Assembly: GCA_965224795.1 (NCBI GenBank)
Contig: CBDDAE010000001.1
Location: forward strand, 1,240,001-1,304,000
Reading direction: 5' to 3'
Source of the DNA: NVTR01 sp036480115
GTDB lineage: Bacteria > Pseudomonadota > Alphaproteobacteria > Rhodobacterales > Rhodobacteraceae
DNA length: 64,000 nt
Made by a program: the position numbers and the translations under genes
Shown here: positions 1 to 8,876 of the stretch, in pieces
Position numbering within the stretch: the first letter of the stretch is position 1
Layout: each line of letters begins with the position of its first letter
Notes under the pieces: model-generated
What the model was told of the DNA's origin: nothing
The model's database searches: none
Seen by the model: only the letters and a program-made list of their open reading frames with translations

Positions 1-1
1 C

Positions 2-1165
2 GCCTTTGCGTTTGGCGCATCGGCGGAATCGATTGTGTTAGGCGCTGCTGTCTCACAATCGGGCAAATATTCAACCAACGGCGAACACACAATGAACGGC
101 TACAACATGGCGGCCGATATGATCAACGCCGCAGGTGGCATTGATGTTGGCGGCACCATGTACACCATCGAAATCAAATACTACGACGACGAAAGCACAC
201 CAGCACGTGGGGCTGAACTGGCCGAACGGCTGATTAGCCAGGACGGCGTGAAATTCCTGCTTGGGCCATATTCGTCGGGCCTAACCAAGGCGATTGCACC
301 GGTAACGGAAAAGCATGGTGTGCCCATGGTGGAAGCTAACGGTGCTTCCCGTTCACTATTCACCAATGGCTATGAATACCTGTTTGCTGTACTGTCCACA
401 TCTGAACAGTATCTGGCATCGTCAATCACATTAGCCGCCGAAAAGGCCGTAGCCGATGGCCGCGATCCTGCAACACTGAAGATCGCGATGGCATTTGAAA
501 ACGATCCGTTCAGCCAAGATATTCGTGCCGGTGTGATGGCTGATGCCGCAACATATGGCATGCAGATCATCATTGATGACAAGCTGCCCAAAGACCTGAG
601 CGATATGACACCAACCCTGACCAAGGTTCGCGCACTTCAGCCCGATCTGTTGGTTGTTTCGGGACATTCCAAAGGTGCGGTAACCGCAATCCGCCAGATC
701 AATGAGCAAAATATCTATGTGCCCATGCTGGCCATGACCCATTGCGATAGTGCTGATATCATTGGTAAATTCGGTGATGGCGCGGAAAACACCCTGTGCG
801 CATCACAGTGGGCTCCAACGCTGACTTATCAAGATGATCTGATGGGATCCGCCGCTGATTTTGCCAGTAATTTTGAAACCCGCTTTGGCTATGCACCGCC
901 TTACCAGGCCGCTGAATCAGCCGCAGCCGTAATGGTGTTTGCAGATGCGTTCACCCGCGCTGGTTCCACCGATCAGGCAGCTGTTCGTGACGCGCTGTCA
1001 GCCACCGACATGCAAACATTTTACGGTAACGTAAAGTTTGATGACACAGGCAAGAACACAGCCAAGCCAATGGTTTTGTTCCAGGTTCAGGGCGGCGCAC
1101 TTAAGGTCGTTGGTCCGACACAGTGGGCCGAGTCAGAGATCGTTCACCCGCGCCCCGCCAACTAG
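2..1165 (+). CDS. ABC transporter substrate-binding protein, branched-chain amino-acid type (5' partial)
   Basis: Periplasmic type I binding protein (LivJ/LivK, Peripla_BP_6 class) that delivers substrate to the permease encoded just downstream. The reading frame is open to the left edge and starts inside the end of a signal peptide (AFAFGASAESI), so the true start lies before the window and the GTG at 35 is not a start. The mature protein begins IVLGAAVSQSGKYSTNG, which is the usual opening of the family, and later segments (NMAADMINAAGGI, KFLLGPYSSGL) fit the ligand cleft and hinge. It is the first of five same-strand genes encoding binding protein, two permeases and two ATPases. A hairpin after its stop suggests the binding protein is made in excess over the membrane parts. 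The substrate cannot be read from sequence; amino acids, amides or short-chain compounds are all possible. Confidence 0.9.
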   Translation, partial: AFAFGASAESIVLGAAVSQSGKYSTNGEHTMNGYNMAADMINAAGGIDVGGTMYTIEIKYYDDESTPARGAELAERLISQDGVKFLLGPYSSGLTKAIAPVTEKHGVPMVEANGASRSLFTNGYEYLFAVLSTSEQYLASSITLAAEKAVADGRDPATLKIAMAFENDPFSQDIRAGVMADAATYGMQIIIDDKLPKDLSDMTPTLTKVRALQPDLLVVSGHSKGAVTAIRQINEQNIYVPMLAMTHCDSADIIGKFGDGAENTLCASQWAPTLTYQDDLMGSAADFASNFETRFGYAPPYQAAESAAAVMVFADAFTRAGSTDQAAVRDALSATDMQTFYGNVKFDDTGKNTAKPMVLFQVQGGALKVVGPTQWAESEIVHPRPAN

Positions 1166-1184
1166 GCTACGGGTTAGAAAATTG

Positions 1185-1213
1185 CAGGGGGCGTTTTCGC
1201 GTCCCCTGTTTTT
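1185..1213 (+). terminator. Intercistronic terminator/attenuator after the binding protein
   Basis: CAGGGG and CCCCTG arms (1185-1190 and 1203-1208), with an inner GCG/CGC pairing, are followed by TTTTT. It sits between the binding-protein stop and the first permease. Such a hairpin commonly lets most transcripts end after the abundant binding protein. Confidence 0.6.
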
Positions 1214-1248
1214 GTACGTGACATCGACACTAATAGGGCTTCCACCAC

Positions 1249-2193
1249 ATGGACAAGATCCTTAGCAATCTAGACCTTCTGACCAACTTTGCGCCACTGA
1301 TAAATCTTGAACTTATCATCAATGGCATGCTGGTAGGTGCAATTTTCGGGCTGATAGCCTACGGCATGGCTATTGTTTGGGGGGTGATGAATATCATCAA
1401 TGTGGCCCAAGGTGCCTTTGTTATTCTTGGCGGCTATGTCGCCTTCTTTTTCACCGAAGCAATGTTTGGCCTGATGCCGGGATCGCCACGTATTATCTGG
1501 ATCATTCTGTCCATGGTAGTGGCCGCCGCCGCAGTGGCGCTGTTTGCGCTGATCGTGTTCCGGCTGGTCATCGAAAAGGTTCTGGAGCGCGATCTGTTCG
1601 TATCGCTACTGGCCACATTTGGCATTGAGCTGGTGATGCAACAGGGCATGAACCAGATATTCACCGCCGAAGAGCGGATACTTGACGCGCAACTACAGAC
1701 ATTTTCGTTCCTGAATTACATGGTTAATATCCCCGGCTCACGCGCCCTTGGGGCGTTGATGGGCATTGGCGCGGCTGTGTTTATCGTGTTTCTGGTACGT
1801 TATTCCCGTTTTGGCCGCGCCATGCGGGCCACATCGCAAAACCCGCGCGCAGCCCGCATTATGGGCATTGATACCAAACGGGTTTACGCCATGACCTTTG
1901 CCCTGAATGGTGCAATATGCGGGGTGGCTGGTTCCATAGTTGCATTCGTCTACCTGATCCACCCGTTCCAGGGGCTGATCTATACTTTGCGCAGTTTTGT
2001 GATCGTAATCCTGGCCGGGGTTGGCAACATTGCCGGGGTGATATTTGCTGCCCTTGGGTTAGGTATTTACGAAAATTATGCCGGGTTCATACTGGGTCCG
2101 GAGTTCCAGAATGGCATGGTATTTATCATCGTTCCCATAGCCCTGCTTGTGCGCACCGCGATCTTACGTCGCAAACGCCAGTATCTGAAATAG
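1249..2193 (+). CDS. livH: Branched-chain amino-acid-type ABC transporter permease (LivH family)
   Basis: Inner-membrane permease of the LivH family, 314 residues with about eight hydrophobic segments. The opening of the membrane domain, NGMLVGAIFGLIAYGMAIVWG, and the following MNIINVAQGAFVILGGYVAFF are typical LivH sequence, where the N-A-x-G-A region is strongly conserved. The EAA-like cytoplasmic loop is visible around FGRAMRATSQNPRAARIMGI (residues about 185-204). It would dimerise with the LivM-like product encoded 10 bp downstream. The gene symbol is a family assignment; substrate specificity is not known. Confidence 0.88.
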   Translation: MDKILSNLDLLTNFAPLINLELIINGMLVGAIFGLIAYGMAIVWGVMNIINVAQGAFVILGGYVAFFFTEAMFGLMPGSPRIIWIILSMVVAAAAVALFALIVFRLVIEKVLERDLFVSLLATFGIELVMQQGMNQIFTAEERILDAQLQTFSFLNYMVNIPGSRALGALMGIGAAVFIVFLVRYSRFGRAMRATSQNPRAARIMGIDTKRVYAMTFALNGAICGVAGSIVAFVYLIHPFQGLIYTLRSFVIVILAGVGNIAGVIFAALGLGIYENYAGFILGPEFQNGMVFIIVPIALLVRTAILRRKRQYLK

Positions 2194-2203
2194 GGGACGT
2201 AAC

Positions 2204-3247
2204 ATGGAAAAGACAACACCAACTCAGTGGATTACCGCGCTGATTGCCTTGGCAATATTTGTCGCTGCCCCTTGGTTCCTGCCCCATAACATGACCCAAC
2301 TGGTAGATGTGATGGTGTTTATCCTGATTGCCCTGTCTTGGGACATGTTAGGCGGTCAGATGGGCTATAATTCTTTCGGCAATATCCTGTTTTTCGGAGT
2401 TGGCATGTATTTGGTGGCCTCGATCCAAGTTTGGGCCGGGGGCTATTCGCTGACAGTTTACAATTCAGCCCAAGGCGGCAATCTTGAATCCTTTGCTGTT
2501 ACGGCCCCAACATTTGTAACTTCATTGCTGCTGGGATTGGTTATCGTTGCGATCTTAAACTTCCTTTTGGGGCTGATCGTTGGCTCTCAACTGTTGAAGA
2601 TGCGCGGCCATTACTTTGCCATTGGCACTTTAGGGTTGGGCGTCGCCGCCGGCGAATTCGCCAGCACCATGGATATTTTAGGGGCAGGTTCCGGGATGAA
2701 TTTCATCCAACCACCGGACGGGGTTGAACTAATGCCATTCCTCTATTTCACCGGGCTGTTTGTGGTGGCGGCGTTCTTTGTTTTACTGCGCTGGCTGTAT
2801 TCCACCCGCTTTGGTTTCGTGATGAACGCCATCCGCGACAATGAGGACAAGGCTGAAGCCATGGGCCTGCCCACCCATAATGTGAAAGCCTTCGCCTGGG
2901 CCATTGCGGCATTTTTTGCGGCTATCGCGGGCGGGTTATATGGATCAGCCAAAAATTTCATCGACCCAACCGAGGTGGCGTTTTCTGGCACAACCATTGG
3001 CGTCTGGATGTTGTTGATGGCATTGATGGGCGGCAAAGGAACGATCTGGGGCCCAATCATTGGCGCCGTCGTATTCCAACTGTTCAAAGAATTTTTCTGG
3101 ACCTTCCTGTTTGGCTGGCAGCGCGTGGCCCTGGGCCTGTTGATCATCGTTATCGTTGTGTTCTTCCCCGGCGGCGTGATGGGCGGGATTGAGCGCGCGA
3201 GCCGCTCTCTTGGCTTTGGCAAATCCAAGCCGGAGGCCGGAATATGA
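2204..3247 (+). CDS. livM: Branched-chain amino-acid-type ABC transporter permease (LivM family)
   Basis: Second inner-membrane permease subunit, 347 residues and very hydrophobic. Family features include ALSWDMLGGQMGYNSFGNILFFGVGMY near the N-terminus, the loop MRGHYFAIGTLGLGVAAGEF (residues about 128-147), and the EAA-like segment STRFGFVMNAIRDNEDKAEAMGL that contacts the ATPases. It starts 10 bp after livH, behind a GGGGACGTAAC leader. Its stop overlaps the start of the following ATPase gene by 4 bp, so translation is probably coupled. Confidence 0.88.
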   Translation: MEKTTPTQWITALIALAIFVAAPWFLPHNMTQLVDVMVFILIALSWDMLGGQMGYNSFGNILFFGVGMYLVASIQVWAGGYSLTVYNSAQGGNLESFAVTAPTFVTSLLLGLVIVAILNFLLGLIVGSQLLKMRGHYFAIGTLGLGVAAGEFASTMDILGAGSGMNFIQPPDGVELMPFLYFTGLFVVAAFFVLLRWLYSTRFGFVMNAIRDNEDKAEAMGLPTHNVKAFAWAIAAFFAAIAGGLYGSAKNFIDPTEVAFSGTTIGVWMLLMALMGGKGTIWGPIIGAVVFQLFKEFFWTFLFGWQRVALGLLIIVIVVFFPGGVMGGIERASRSLGFGKSKPEAGI

Positions 3248-3993
3248 GCAACGAGATCATGCTGGAAGTCACTGGTGTGTCAAAATATTTTGGCGGTGTG
3301 GTGGCAAATGAAGACATTTCTCTGACGGTTCGCAAAGGTGAAGTTGTCGGCCTAATTGGGCCAAACGGGTCGGGAAAATCAACGCTGTTTGGGTCCATCT
3401 GCGGCTACCACCCGATCGACAAAGGTTCGATCAAATACCGCGGCACTGAAACCAAGAAGATGCGAACAGCAGAGATTGCCCGCCTGGGCATGGTACGCAC
3501 CTTTCAACAAACCCATGTGTACGGGGAAATGAACTGTGTACGAAATATGCTGATTTCAAGCCCGGTGCGAACAGGTGGCGTTCGCGCCCTGTTACATCGC
3601 CCGAACCCGGATGATCTGAACCGGGCGGAAGAATTGCTGGAATTTGTTGGTCTGGCCTCTAAGCGTCATTTGCTGGCCGGGTCCTTGTCATTCGGTCAGC
3701 AAAAGCTACTGGAATTTGCCATGGCGCTGATGAATGAACCCGAGGTTTTATTATTGGATGAACCCACAGCAGGCATCAACCCCACCTTGATCAACGGGCT
3801 GATTGACCGGCTGAAGCAGGCGAATGAACGCTTCGGCGTTACCCTGTTTGTCATTGAGCACAACATGCGGGTGATGATGAACCTGGCCAATGAAATCCAT
3901 GTACTGGCTGCGGGCAGGCTGATTGCAAGCGGGCCGCCCAGTGAAATCCAGAACAATCCAAGGGTCATTGAGGCCTATTTGGGGGGGCATTAA
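3244..3993 (+). CDS. livG: ABC transporter ATP-binding protein (LivG family)
   Basis: ATPase subunit of the transporter, 249 residues, the usual length for LivG. Visible motifs: Walker A GPNGSGKST (residues 39-47), Q-loop in MVRTFQQTH, signature LSFGQQKLLE, Walker B VLLLDEPTAGI, and the H-loop in LFVIEHNM. The signature is LSFGQ rather than LSGGQ, a common variation in this branch. The start codon ATGA overlaps the livM stop. Confidence 0.9.
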   Translation: MSNEIMLEVTGVSKYFGGVVANEDISLTVRKGEVVGLIGPNGSGKSTLFGSICGYHPIDKGSIKYRGTETKKMRTAEIARLGMVRTFQQTHVYGEMNCVRNMLISSPVRTGGVRALLHRPNPDDLNRAEELLEFVGLASKRHLLAGSLSFGQQKLLEFAMALMNEPEVLLLDEPTAGINPTLINGLIDRLKQANERFGVTLFVIEHNMRVMMNLANEIHVLAAGRLIASGPPSEIQNNPRVIEAYLGGH

Positions 3994-3995
3994 CG

Positions 3996-4853
3996 ATGGC
4001 AGAAAACAGCAAAACCACAGGCTATCACCAAGGCAGCGTTGACACGGTTATGTCGGTGGATGACGTGGCCAAACAGGCTGCTGAAATGAACACTGCGCGC
4101 CCCAGTCGCGACGATCTATGGGCATTGGCAGAGGGTAAGCCTTTTCTGACCATTGAAAATATGGTGGCTGGCTACGGTGCGATGGATATTCTTCACGACC
4201 TGGATTTTGCCGTTGGTAAAGGCCAGTCGCTCTGCCTGATCGGGCCAAACGGGGCAGGCAAATCGACTGTTCTACATTCCATCTATGGCTTCACCGATAT
4301 CAAATCAGGCACGATTTCTTGCGATGGTAAAGATGTCACCAAGCAAAAATCCAACCAGAAACTGGCCGAGGCAGGTATCGCCTATATCCTACAAGACAAT
4401 TCGGTTTTTCCTGATATGACAGTGCGCGAAAACCTTTTGATGGGCGGCTATCTGATGGAAACCCCCAAGATGGCTGCTGCAAAAGCAGATGAATTATTCG
4501 ACAAATACGAACGACTGGCCGCCCGCGCCAATCAGCCAGCTCGCATTCTGTCTGGTGGTGAACGCCGGCTGCTGGAAATTTCCCGCGCCCTTGTTATGGA
4601 CCCCGACGTGTTGCTGGTGGATGAGCCTTCCATTGGGCTGGAACCCCGCTTTATCGACATGGTCTTTGATATTCTGGAAAACCTGCAAAAGGTGGATGGT
4701 AAGACCATTATCATGGTTGAGCAAAACGCCCGTAAGGGGTTGGAATTTGCCGACATTGGTTATGTGCTAGTGGCCGGAGAAGTTGCAATGGCAGACAATG
4801 GCGACGCCTTACTGGCCAATCCAGAAGTTGGACGGTTGTTCTTGGGGGGCTAG
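3996..4853 (+). CDS. livF: ABC transporter ATP-binding protein (LivF family) with N-terminal extension
   Basis: Second ATPase subunit, 285 residues. The core carries Walker A GPNGAGKST (about residues 83-91), signature LSGGERRLLE, Walker B VLLVDEPSIGLEP and a terminal VEQNAR H-region variant. Typical LivF is about 235 residues; here the core begins at LTIENMVAGYGAMDIL, so roughly 50 polar residues precede it. No internal ATG at the usual place is obvious, and the ATG at 3996 lies 2 bp after the livG stop, which supports the long form. It is the last gene of the operon and converges on the gene at 4862-5308 with an 8-bp gap. Confidence 0.88.
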   Translation: MAENSKTTGYHQGSVDTVMSVDDVAKQAAEMNTARPSRDDLWALAEGKPFLTIENMVAGYGAMDILHDLDFAVGKGQSLCLIGPNGAGKSTVLHSIYGFTDIKSGTISCDGKDVTKQKSNQKLAEAGIAYILQDNSVFPDMTVRENLLMGGYLMETPKMAAAKADELFDKYERLAARANQPARILSGGERRLLEISRALVMDPDVLLVDEPSIGLEPRFIDMVFDILENLQKVDGKTIIMVEQNARKGLEFADIGYVLVAGEVAMADNGDALLANPEVGRLFLGG

Positions 4854-4861
4854 ACAACCCT

Positions 4862-5308
4862 TCAGCGCATTTTCAAAATGTCGGCAGCTTCTATGACAAT
4901 AGCGATATCCCAGAATTGTTTTAGTTCGGCCTCGCAAGCGTCCTGTTGTGCCTGAGTTTTTCCGGCCAAGCGTTCAACACGAAAGCCAAATCTTTCCAGG
5001 CCACTCGGGGCAATAGTAGACAGAATAATCGGCGTAATGGCCCGTTCAGTCGCCATTGCTACCAGCCGGGTTGCAACCAGATCAAAGTTTTCCAACCGCT
5101 CAGTTATTTTGATACCGATGGAAACTCGATCCTCTTCTTCCAGTTTCCAATTCACCAATGACGGCGGCAACCAATCTTTAGGGTAATTTTGCTCCAGACA
5201 GCTGCCTTTAGCTTCTGGGGGGGCGACATCAAATATTTCAGAGTCAATATCAACGGGCTTTCTTGCGTTGATCCGAGAAGATATTTTTAACCAATTATCG
5301 ATGTTCAT
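4862..5308 (-). CDS. Hypothetical protein, last gene of a glycan-type operon
   Basis: A 148-residue soluble-looking protein that I do not recognise. It has no signal peptide or membrane segment. It contains several Trp/Pro-rich stretches (KDWLPPSLVNWKLEEEDR) and an amphipathic C-terminal half (GLERFGFRVERLAGKTQAQQDACEAELKQFW). Its ATG overlaps the stop of the upstream glycosyltransferase gene as ATGA, so the two are translationally coupled and probably act together. A role in glycan assembly is inferred only from the operon. Confidence 0.65.
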   Translation of the reverse strand: MNIDNWLKISSRINARKPVDIDSEIFDVAPPEAKGSCLEQNYPKDWLPPSLVNWKLEEEDRVSIGIKITERLENFDLVATRLVAMATERAITPIILSTIAPSGLERFGFRVERLAGKTQAQQDACEAELKQFWDIAIVIEAADILKMR

Positions 5309-7371
5309 TTGCTTGGCCCCGCTTCGATAAGTTTTGCCGCCGCTTTTGTACCAGTTTCGGGCAAACGCAATGCTTTTAGATTTTTGCGGATAGCATTCGC
5401 TTTATCGCCTTCAAGAAACGCGGACACTTCACGTTGTAAAAGCAGCAATTCGTTAGACAGAACCATCACCGATAAGTCACGCTCCGTTGCTGCGCGGGCG
5501 CGGCGTTCCTGGTCGTCTGTATAAGGTGCCATCTGCGGAATAAATATGGCCGGAACGGCGTGGTACATTGCTTCATTGAACGAATTGTAACCTGTCGCAG
5601 AAACTATGAAATCGGCCGCCTGGCTTAGCTCCGCGGCACGCATGGACCTTACGATATGGGAATTTGGCCACCCCATCAGGCTGGAAGAAATTTTTGCATT
5701 CGGCCAAACGACGATCAGATGTAGACAATCTGGATGCGCTGCGAACTGGGAACAAAGTGATTGCATTTGCGCGGTGCGATCCGCAGCCTCCCCGCCACCA
5801 AGTAAGGTAACCACCAATTTTTTGAACGGGGATTTAAACAAAGTCTTTATGCGAGCGCGTAATTTATTGCGGTCCTTGGTTTTCAATTCATTTTGCTGAA
5901 CAATGGGACCGACATGATAAACGTGGTCGCTGTAAGTATAGTTTGTATTCAGCTCTTCAAACACTTCAGCCGGTACAATCACCTTTTCAAACACGCTTTC
6001 ACGCTCTAACGGTGTGCGTCCGGTTTGCCCCGGCTGGAACAACCCACGTCGTATCCAGATAGCAGAAAGCTGTTTTTCAAGAATTGTTCTATAAACGGAA
6101 TCAAACACATAGCCGCCATCAAATACCAGCCTGTCACCCAGGTCCAGCGTGTGCCCCAATCGCAAATAATTTAACAGGTCATTGCTACCGTTGGAGCTGT
6201 GAAATTCGCTTTTCTGAACCAAGGGTAGGCAATCAAAGCCATATGACTGCAGCATAGGAACACAGCTGGGAAACGCCGTGAACGCCACATTTTTAGATGT
6301 CTTCATTTGCCGCGCAACCAGGGCGCATCGCTGCGCGTGTCCAAGCCCAACCCCATTGGTCGGGAAAAAGATCGTCCTCGGCTCTCGGGGTTTTCGGATT
6401 TTTTGCTTTTTAGGCTTCTTAAAGGAAATGGCTTCCAGTAGTCGTTCTAAAGAATTTTCCCGTATCCACGGATGCTCGGCAGCTTCAGCGCCAATGGCCT
6501 TTCGGTTAACCAAAATCGAGCCTTGCAAAAACATTGCCAGACTTCTGATATCAGTTGGTCCACGCACCACCGGTGCACCAGTTTCCAACAACGCACCGGT
6601 TTCGGTGCTGTCAATCACCATCCCGCCTTGGCGCATCAGATCCAGCGCCAAGGACGCCATCCGCTCACCCGGAATGTTAGGACCATAGAAAACCGCGATG
6701 TCCGCCATGCTCGCGAATGTTGCGGGGAAAAGCTCTGAAAAGCCAAACACTCTGGTGCTGGCAGAGGGCGACGTTTTTATCTGGTCCTTGCCGATACCAG
6801 CTGTAATCACCCTGCATTCCACCCCGGACATCTGATCAAGAACCGTCAAGTAGGGTAGGATGGATTCGTCTTCCAAAACCTCTTTGGGCAGAATTAAAAA
6901 TATTTGGGTTTGGCGCTGGTCCCGTTTTTGTTCTTTAGCTTTCGAAGCTAAAAGCGGGGCCAGCGACGGCTGCAACATTGGATTAGGTTGCAGGTTGGTC
7001 AGATCGTGGACCTCTGGTTCAAAACCAAGAACGTAGGCAAGTTTCGCCTGGGCGCTTATGCTCGATTGGGTGTCCCCAAAACGCCCAATAGCACTGGCTC
7101 GGGTTAACGGCGCAAACCGGTGATCACGCAGTCCAGCCAAAGTATCGTCAGAGATTGCTTCCGCCCCAATCAAAAGCATATGTTCAATGTTAATATCGGA
7201 AATATTGGCCAAATAGGGAATAGCTTCATATTTCATCGCCCCAGGCAATGTTTCGGGGGCGGTGGCATCATCTATAACTGCTCTATACCCATATACTGCC
7301 AATTGTCGTGCCAGTTGGTATTTGGCGTCAAAACTACGTAAATCCTGGATGCCGGATTCCAATAATATCAT
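5305..7371 (-). CDS. Two-part protein with C-terminal GT28/MurG-like glycosyltransferase domain
   Basis: A 688-residue protein. The C-terminal part (from about residue 335) looks like a GT-B glycosyltransferase of the GT28/MurG type: TNGVGLGHAQRCALVARQM gives the N-terminal glycine motif, VVTLLGGGEA opens the second Rossmann domain, and SATGYNSFNEAMYHAVPAIFIPQMAPYTDDQERRA is the nucleotide-sugar-binding region of MurG-like enzymes. The N-terminal 330 residues resemble a second degenerate GT-B fold (FYGPNIPGERMASLALDLMRQGGMVIDS) without clear catalytic residues. A longer ATG exists at 7407, but the start at 7371 is preferred because ATGA overlaps the stop of the upstream gene. Acceptor and donor sugars are unknown. 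Confidence 0.75.
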   Translation of the reverse strand: MILLESGIQDLRSFDAKYQLARQLAVYGYRAVIDDATAPETLPGAMKYEAIPYLANISDINIEHMLLIGAEAISDDTLAGLRDHRFAPLTRASAIGRFGDTQSSISAQAKLAYVLGFEPEVHDLTNLQPNPMLQPSLAPLLASKAKEQKRDQRQTQIFLILPKEVLEDESILPYLTVLDQMSGVECRVITAGIGKDQIKTSPSASTRVFGFSELFPATFASMADIAVFYGPNIPGERMASLALDLMRQGGMVIDSTETGALLETGAPVVRGPTDIRSLAMFLQGSILVNRKAIGAEAAEHPWIRENSLERLLEAISFKKPKKQKIRKPREPRTIFFPTNGVGLGHAQRCALVARQMKTSKNVAFTAFPSCVPMLQSYGFDCLPLVQKSEFHSSNGSNDLLNYLRLGHTLDLGDRLVFDGGYVFDSVYRTILEKQLSAIWIRRGLFQPGQTGRTPLERESVFEKVIVPAEVFEELNTNYTYSDHVYHVGPIVQQNELKTKDRNKLRARIKTLFKSPFKKLVVTLLGGGEAADRTAQMQSLCSQFAAHPDCLHLIVVWPNAKISSSLMGWPNSHIVRSMRAAELSQAADFIVSATGYNSFNEAMYHAVPAIFIPQMAPYTDDQERRARAATERDLSVMVLSNELLLLQREVSAFLEGDKANAIRKNLKALRLPETGTKAAAKLIEAGPSK

Positions 7372-8468
7372 AGCGCACCCTGTCGCATTGGTATCACTTG
7401 GCTGCAAAAGAATACTTCAAAGGCCGATGAAGAAAACTGCTTCAAATATTCCTGCGCCTTGCGAACATGTTTTGCGTAGGACTCCGGATTGTTCACAAAT
7501 TTTTCAATAACAGAACTGACATCTTCTGGTTCCAGAGCCACAACCGATTTTCCAAAATTTAAAGCCGTGCCATGATCCGATATCACCACTTTGCCGGCCG
7601 CGATTGCCTCTGCCAGTACACGGCCAAAACTTTCACGCCATGTTGGGGAAGTGTAATAAACCATAAAATCTATTTCCCGAAAGAATTCGTCCACTTCCAA
7701 CCCTTGAAAAGGAAAGATCCGCCAATGGGGAAATTCGTTTGCGGAATTTGTATAATTATTGGCCCCCAACAGAATATTGCTTTGGGCGGTTGCCGGAAAA
7801 CAATGTTCCAAACTTTCAATGCTTGGAAACTTTTCGAACCCGGGTCGCGACAACCTACCGCGGCGGTCCGCCGGTTTGGCCGTCGGTGAATGCAATTCAA
7901 ATTCGCAGATGTTAAACCAGTTTTCCGAAAGGACATTCCAGTTGTTGGCCACCCTCGCGCCTTCCCCCGAAAACCATTGCGCAACCGTGTCGCGATTATA
8001 GGTTGAAATTGGCGCGACAACCTTAGCTTTGGCAAATACTGCCCGGTCAATTTGATCCAAACAAGACGTCACATCAAACGACGGGTTTCCCCCCGGTCGA
8101 AGAAAGTTTTCATGGGTAACAACATACAAATGGTCTGCCACAATACTAATGGGCAATTCCGTTTGGAACTTTAAGAATGCCGGATTGTGTAGAACAACAA
8201 TATCGGCTGAAATTTTGGGCGGATCCCATTCCAAGCTAAGCCCCAAATCCAAAAGTGCGGCTTCCAATTTGGGGGCCACCCCATCACCCTTGAACGTTTT
8301 TGATGATACGCCAAAAACCCGCAGATTAACTAAGGGCGCTACTGCCCGTAGTTCTTGGGCCACAGCAGTAGATGTGCCGCCAGAAAATCTTGGTTCTATT
8401 ATATAAGCCACGCTCACATCAGACAATTTGCTCTGACGGACCGGGGCCGATTTTTGGACCGAACCCAT
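7368..8468 (-). CDS. GT-B fold glycosyltransferase (GT4-like)
   Basis: A 366-residue cytoplasmic glycosyltransferase. The C-terminal half holds the typical donor-site pattern: FREIDFMVYYTSPTWRESFGRVLAEAIAAGKVVISDHG, with the E-x7-E type motif, followed by VVALEPEDVSSVIEKFV. The N-terminus (VAYIIEPRFSGGTSTAVAQELRAV) is the acceptor-domain Gly-rich loop. The start is one base after the upstream stop, and the end overlaps the next gene by 4 bp, so it belongs to the operon 10640-4862. Family assignment is by motif only; the sugar transferred is not predictable. Confidence 0.75.
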   Translation of the reverse strand: MGSVQKSAPVRQSKLSDVSVAYIIEPRFSGGTSTAVAQELRAVAPLVNLRVFGVSSKTFKGDGVAPKLEAALLDLGLSLEWDPPKISADIVVLHNPAFLKFQTELPISIVADHLYVVTHENFLRPGGNPSFDVTSCLDQIDRAVFAKAKVVAPISTYNRDTVAQWFSGEGARVANNWNVLSENWFNICEFELHSPTAKPADRRGRLSRPGFEKFPSIESLEHCFPATAQSNILLGANNYTNSANEFPHWRIFPFQGLEVDEFFREIDFMVYYTSPTWRESFGRVLAEAIAAGKVVISDHGTALNFGKSVVALEPEDVSSVIEKFVNNPESYAKHVRKAQEYLKQFSSSAFEVFFCSQVIPMRQGAL

Positions 8469-8469
8469 C

Positions 8470-8787
8470 TTAGTAAGAGGGCGCTATTTCTACCGCTGTC
8501 CCTGCTGTCCCGGGTGCAACCGAAACGCAATCAATCAATCCACCCTGTACACCTTGAGAAAATTTACGGAGTTCTTCGGCCAAAGGGTCGTCCCCATCAA
8601 GCAGTTCTGAATTATTGGACAGATATCCCAGCAATGCCCCACAATCTTGGGAAGAAATCAGGCTTTCAACCGCCCGCAATTGGGAAAGAGTATAGGCCGC
8701 ATGAACACCAGAAACATTTCCGACGATCAAAAGCACTGTCACTATGCCCAAAAGTCTTGGGTTTGGCATCAGATATTCCCCACTCAT
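8470..8787 (-). CDS. Small exported hypothetical protein
   Basis: 105 residues. An N-terminal hydrophobic segment (LLGIVTVLLIVGNVSGVHAA) looks like a signal peptide with cleavage after VHAA. The mature part has two cysteines (SSQDCGALLGYL and GLIDCVSV) that could form a disulfide. An internal Met (MPNPRLLG) is an alternative start. It lies one base upstream of the GT4-like gene, in the same operon. Function is not recognised. Confidence 0.6.
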   Translation of the reverse strand: MSGEYLMPNPRLLGIVTVLLIVGNVSGVHAAYTLSQLRAVESLISSQDCGALLGYLSNNSELLDGDDPLAEELRKFSQGVQGGLIDCVSVAPGTAGTAVEIAPSY

Positions 8788-8876
8788 ACGTGCCTTAGAT
8801 ATGCCAAGGCGACTGTTACTATTACCTATTCAAGGGCATTTACGCAAGACAGTCATTTTACCAGAAATTAGCAAAA

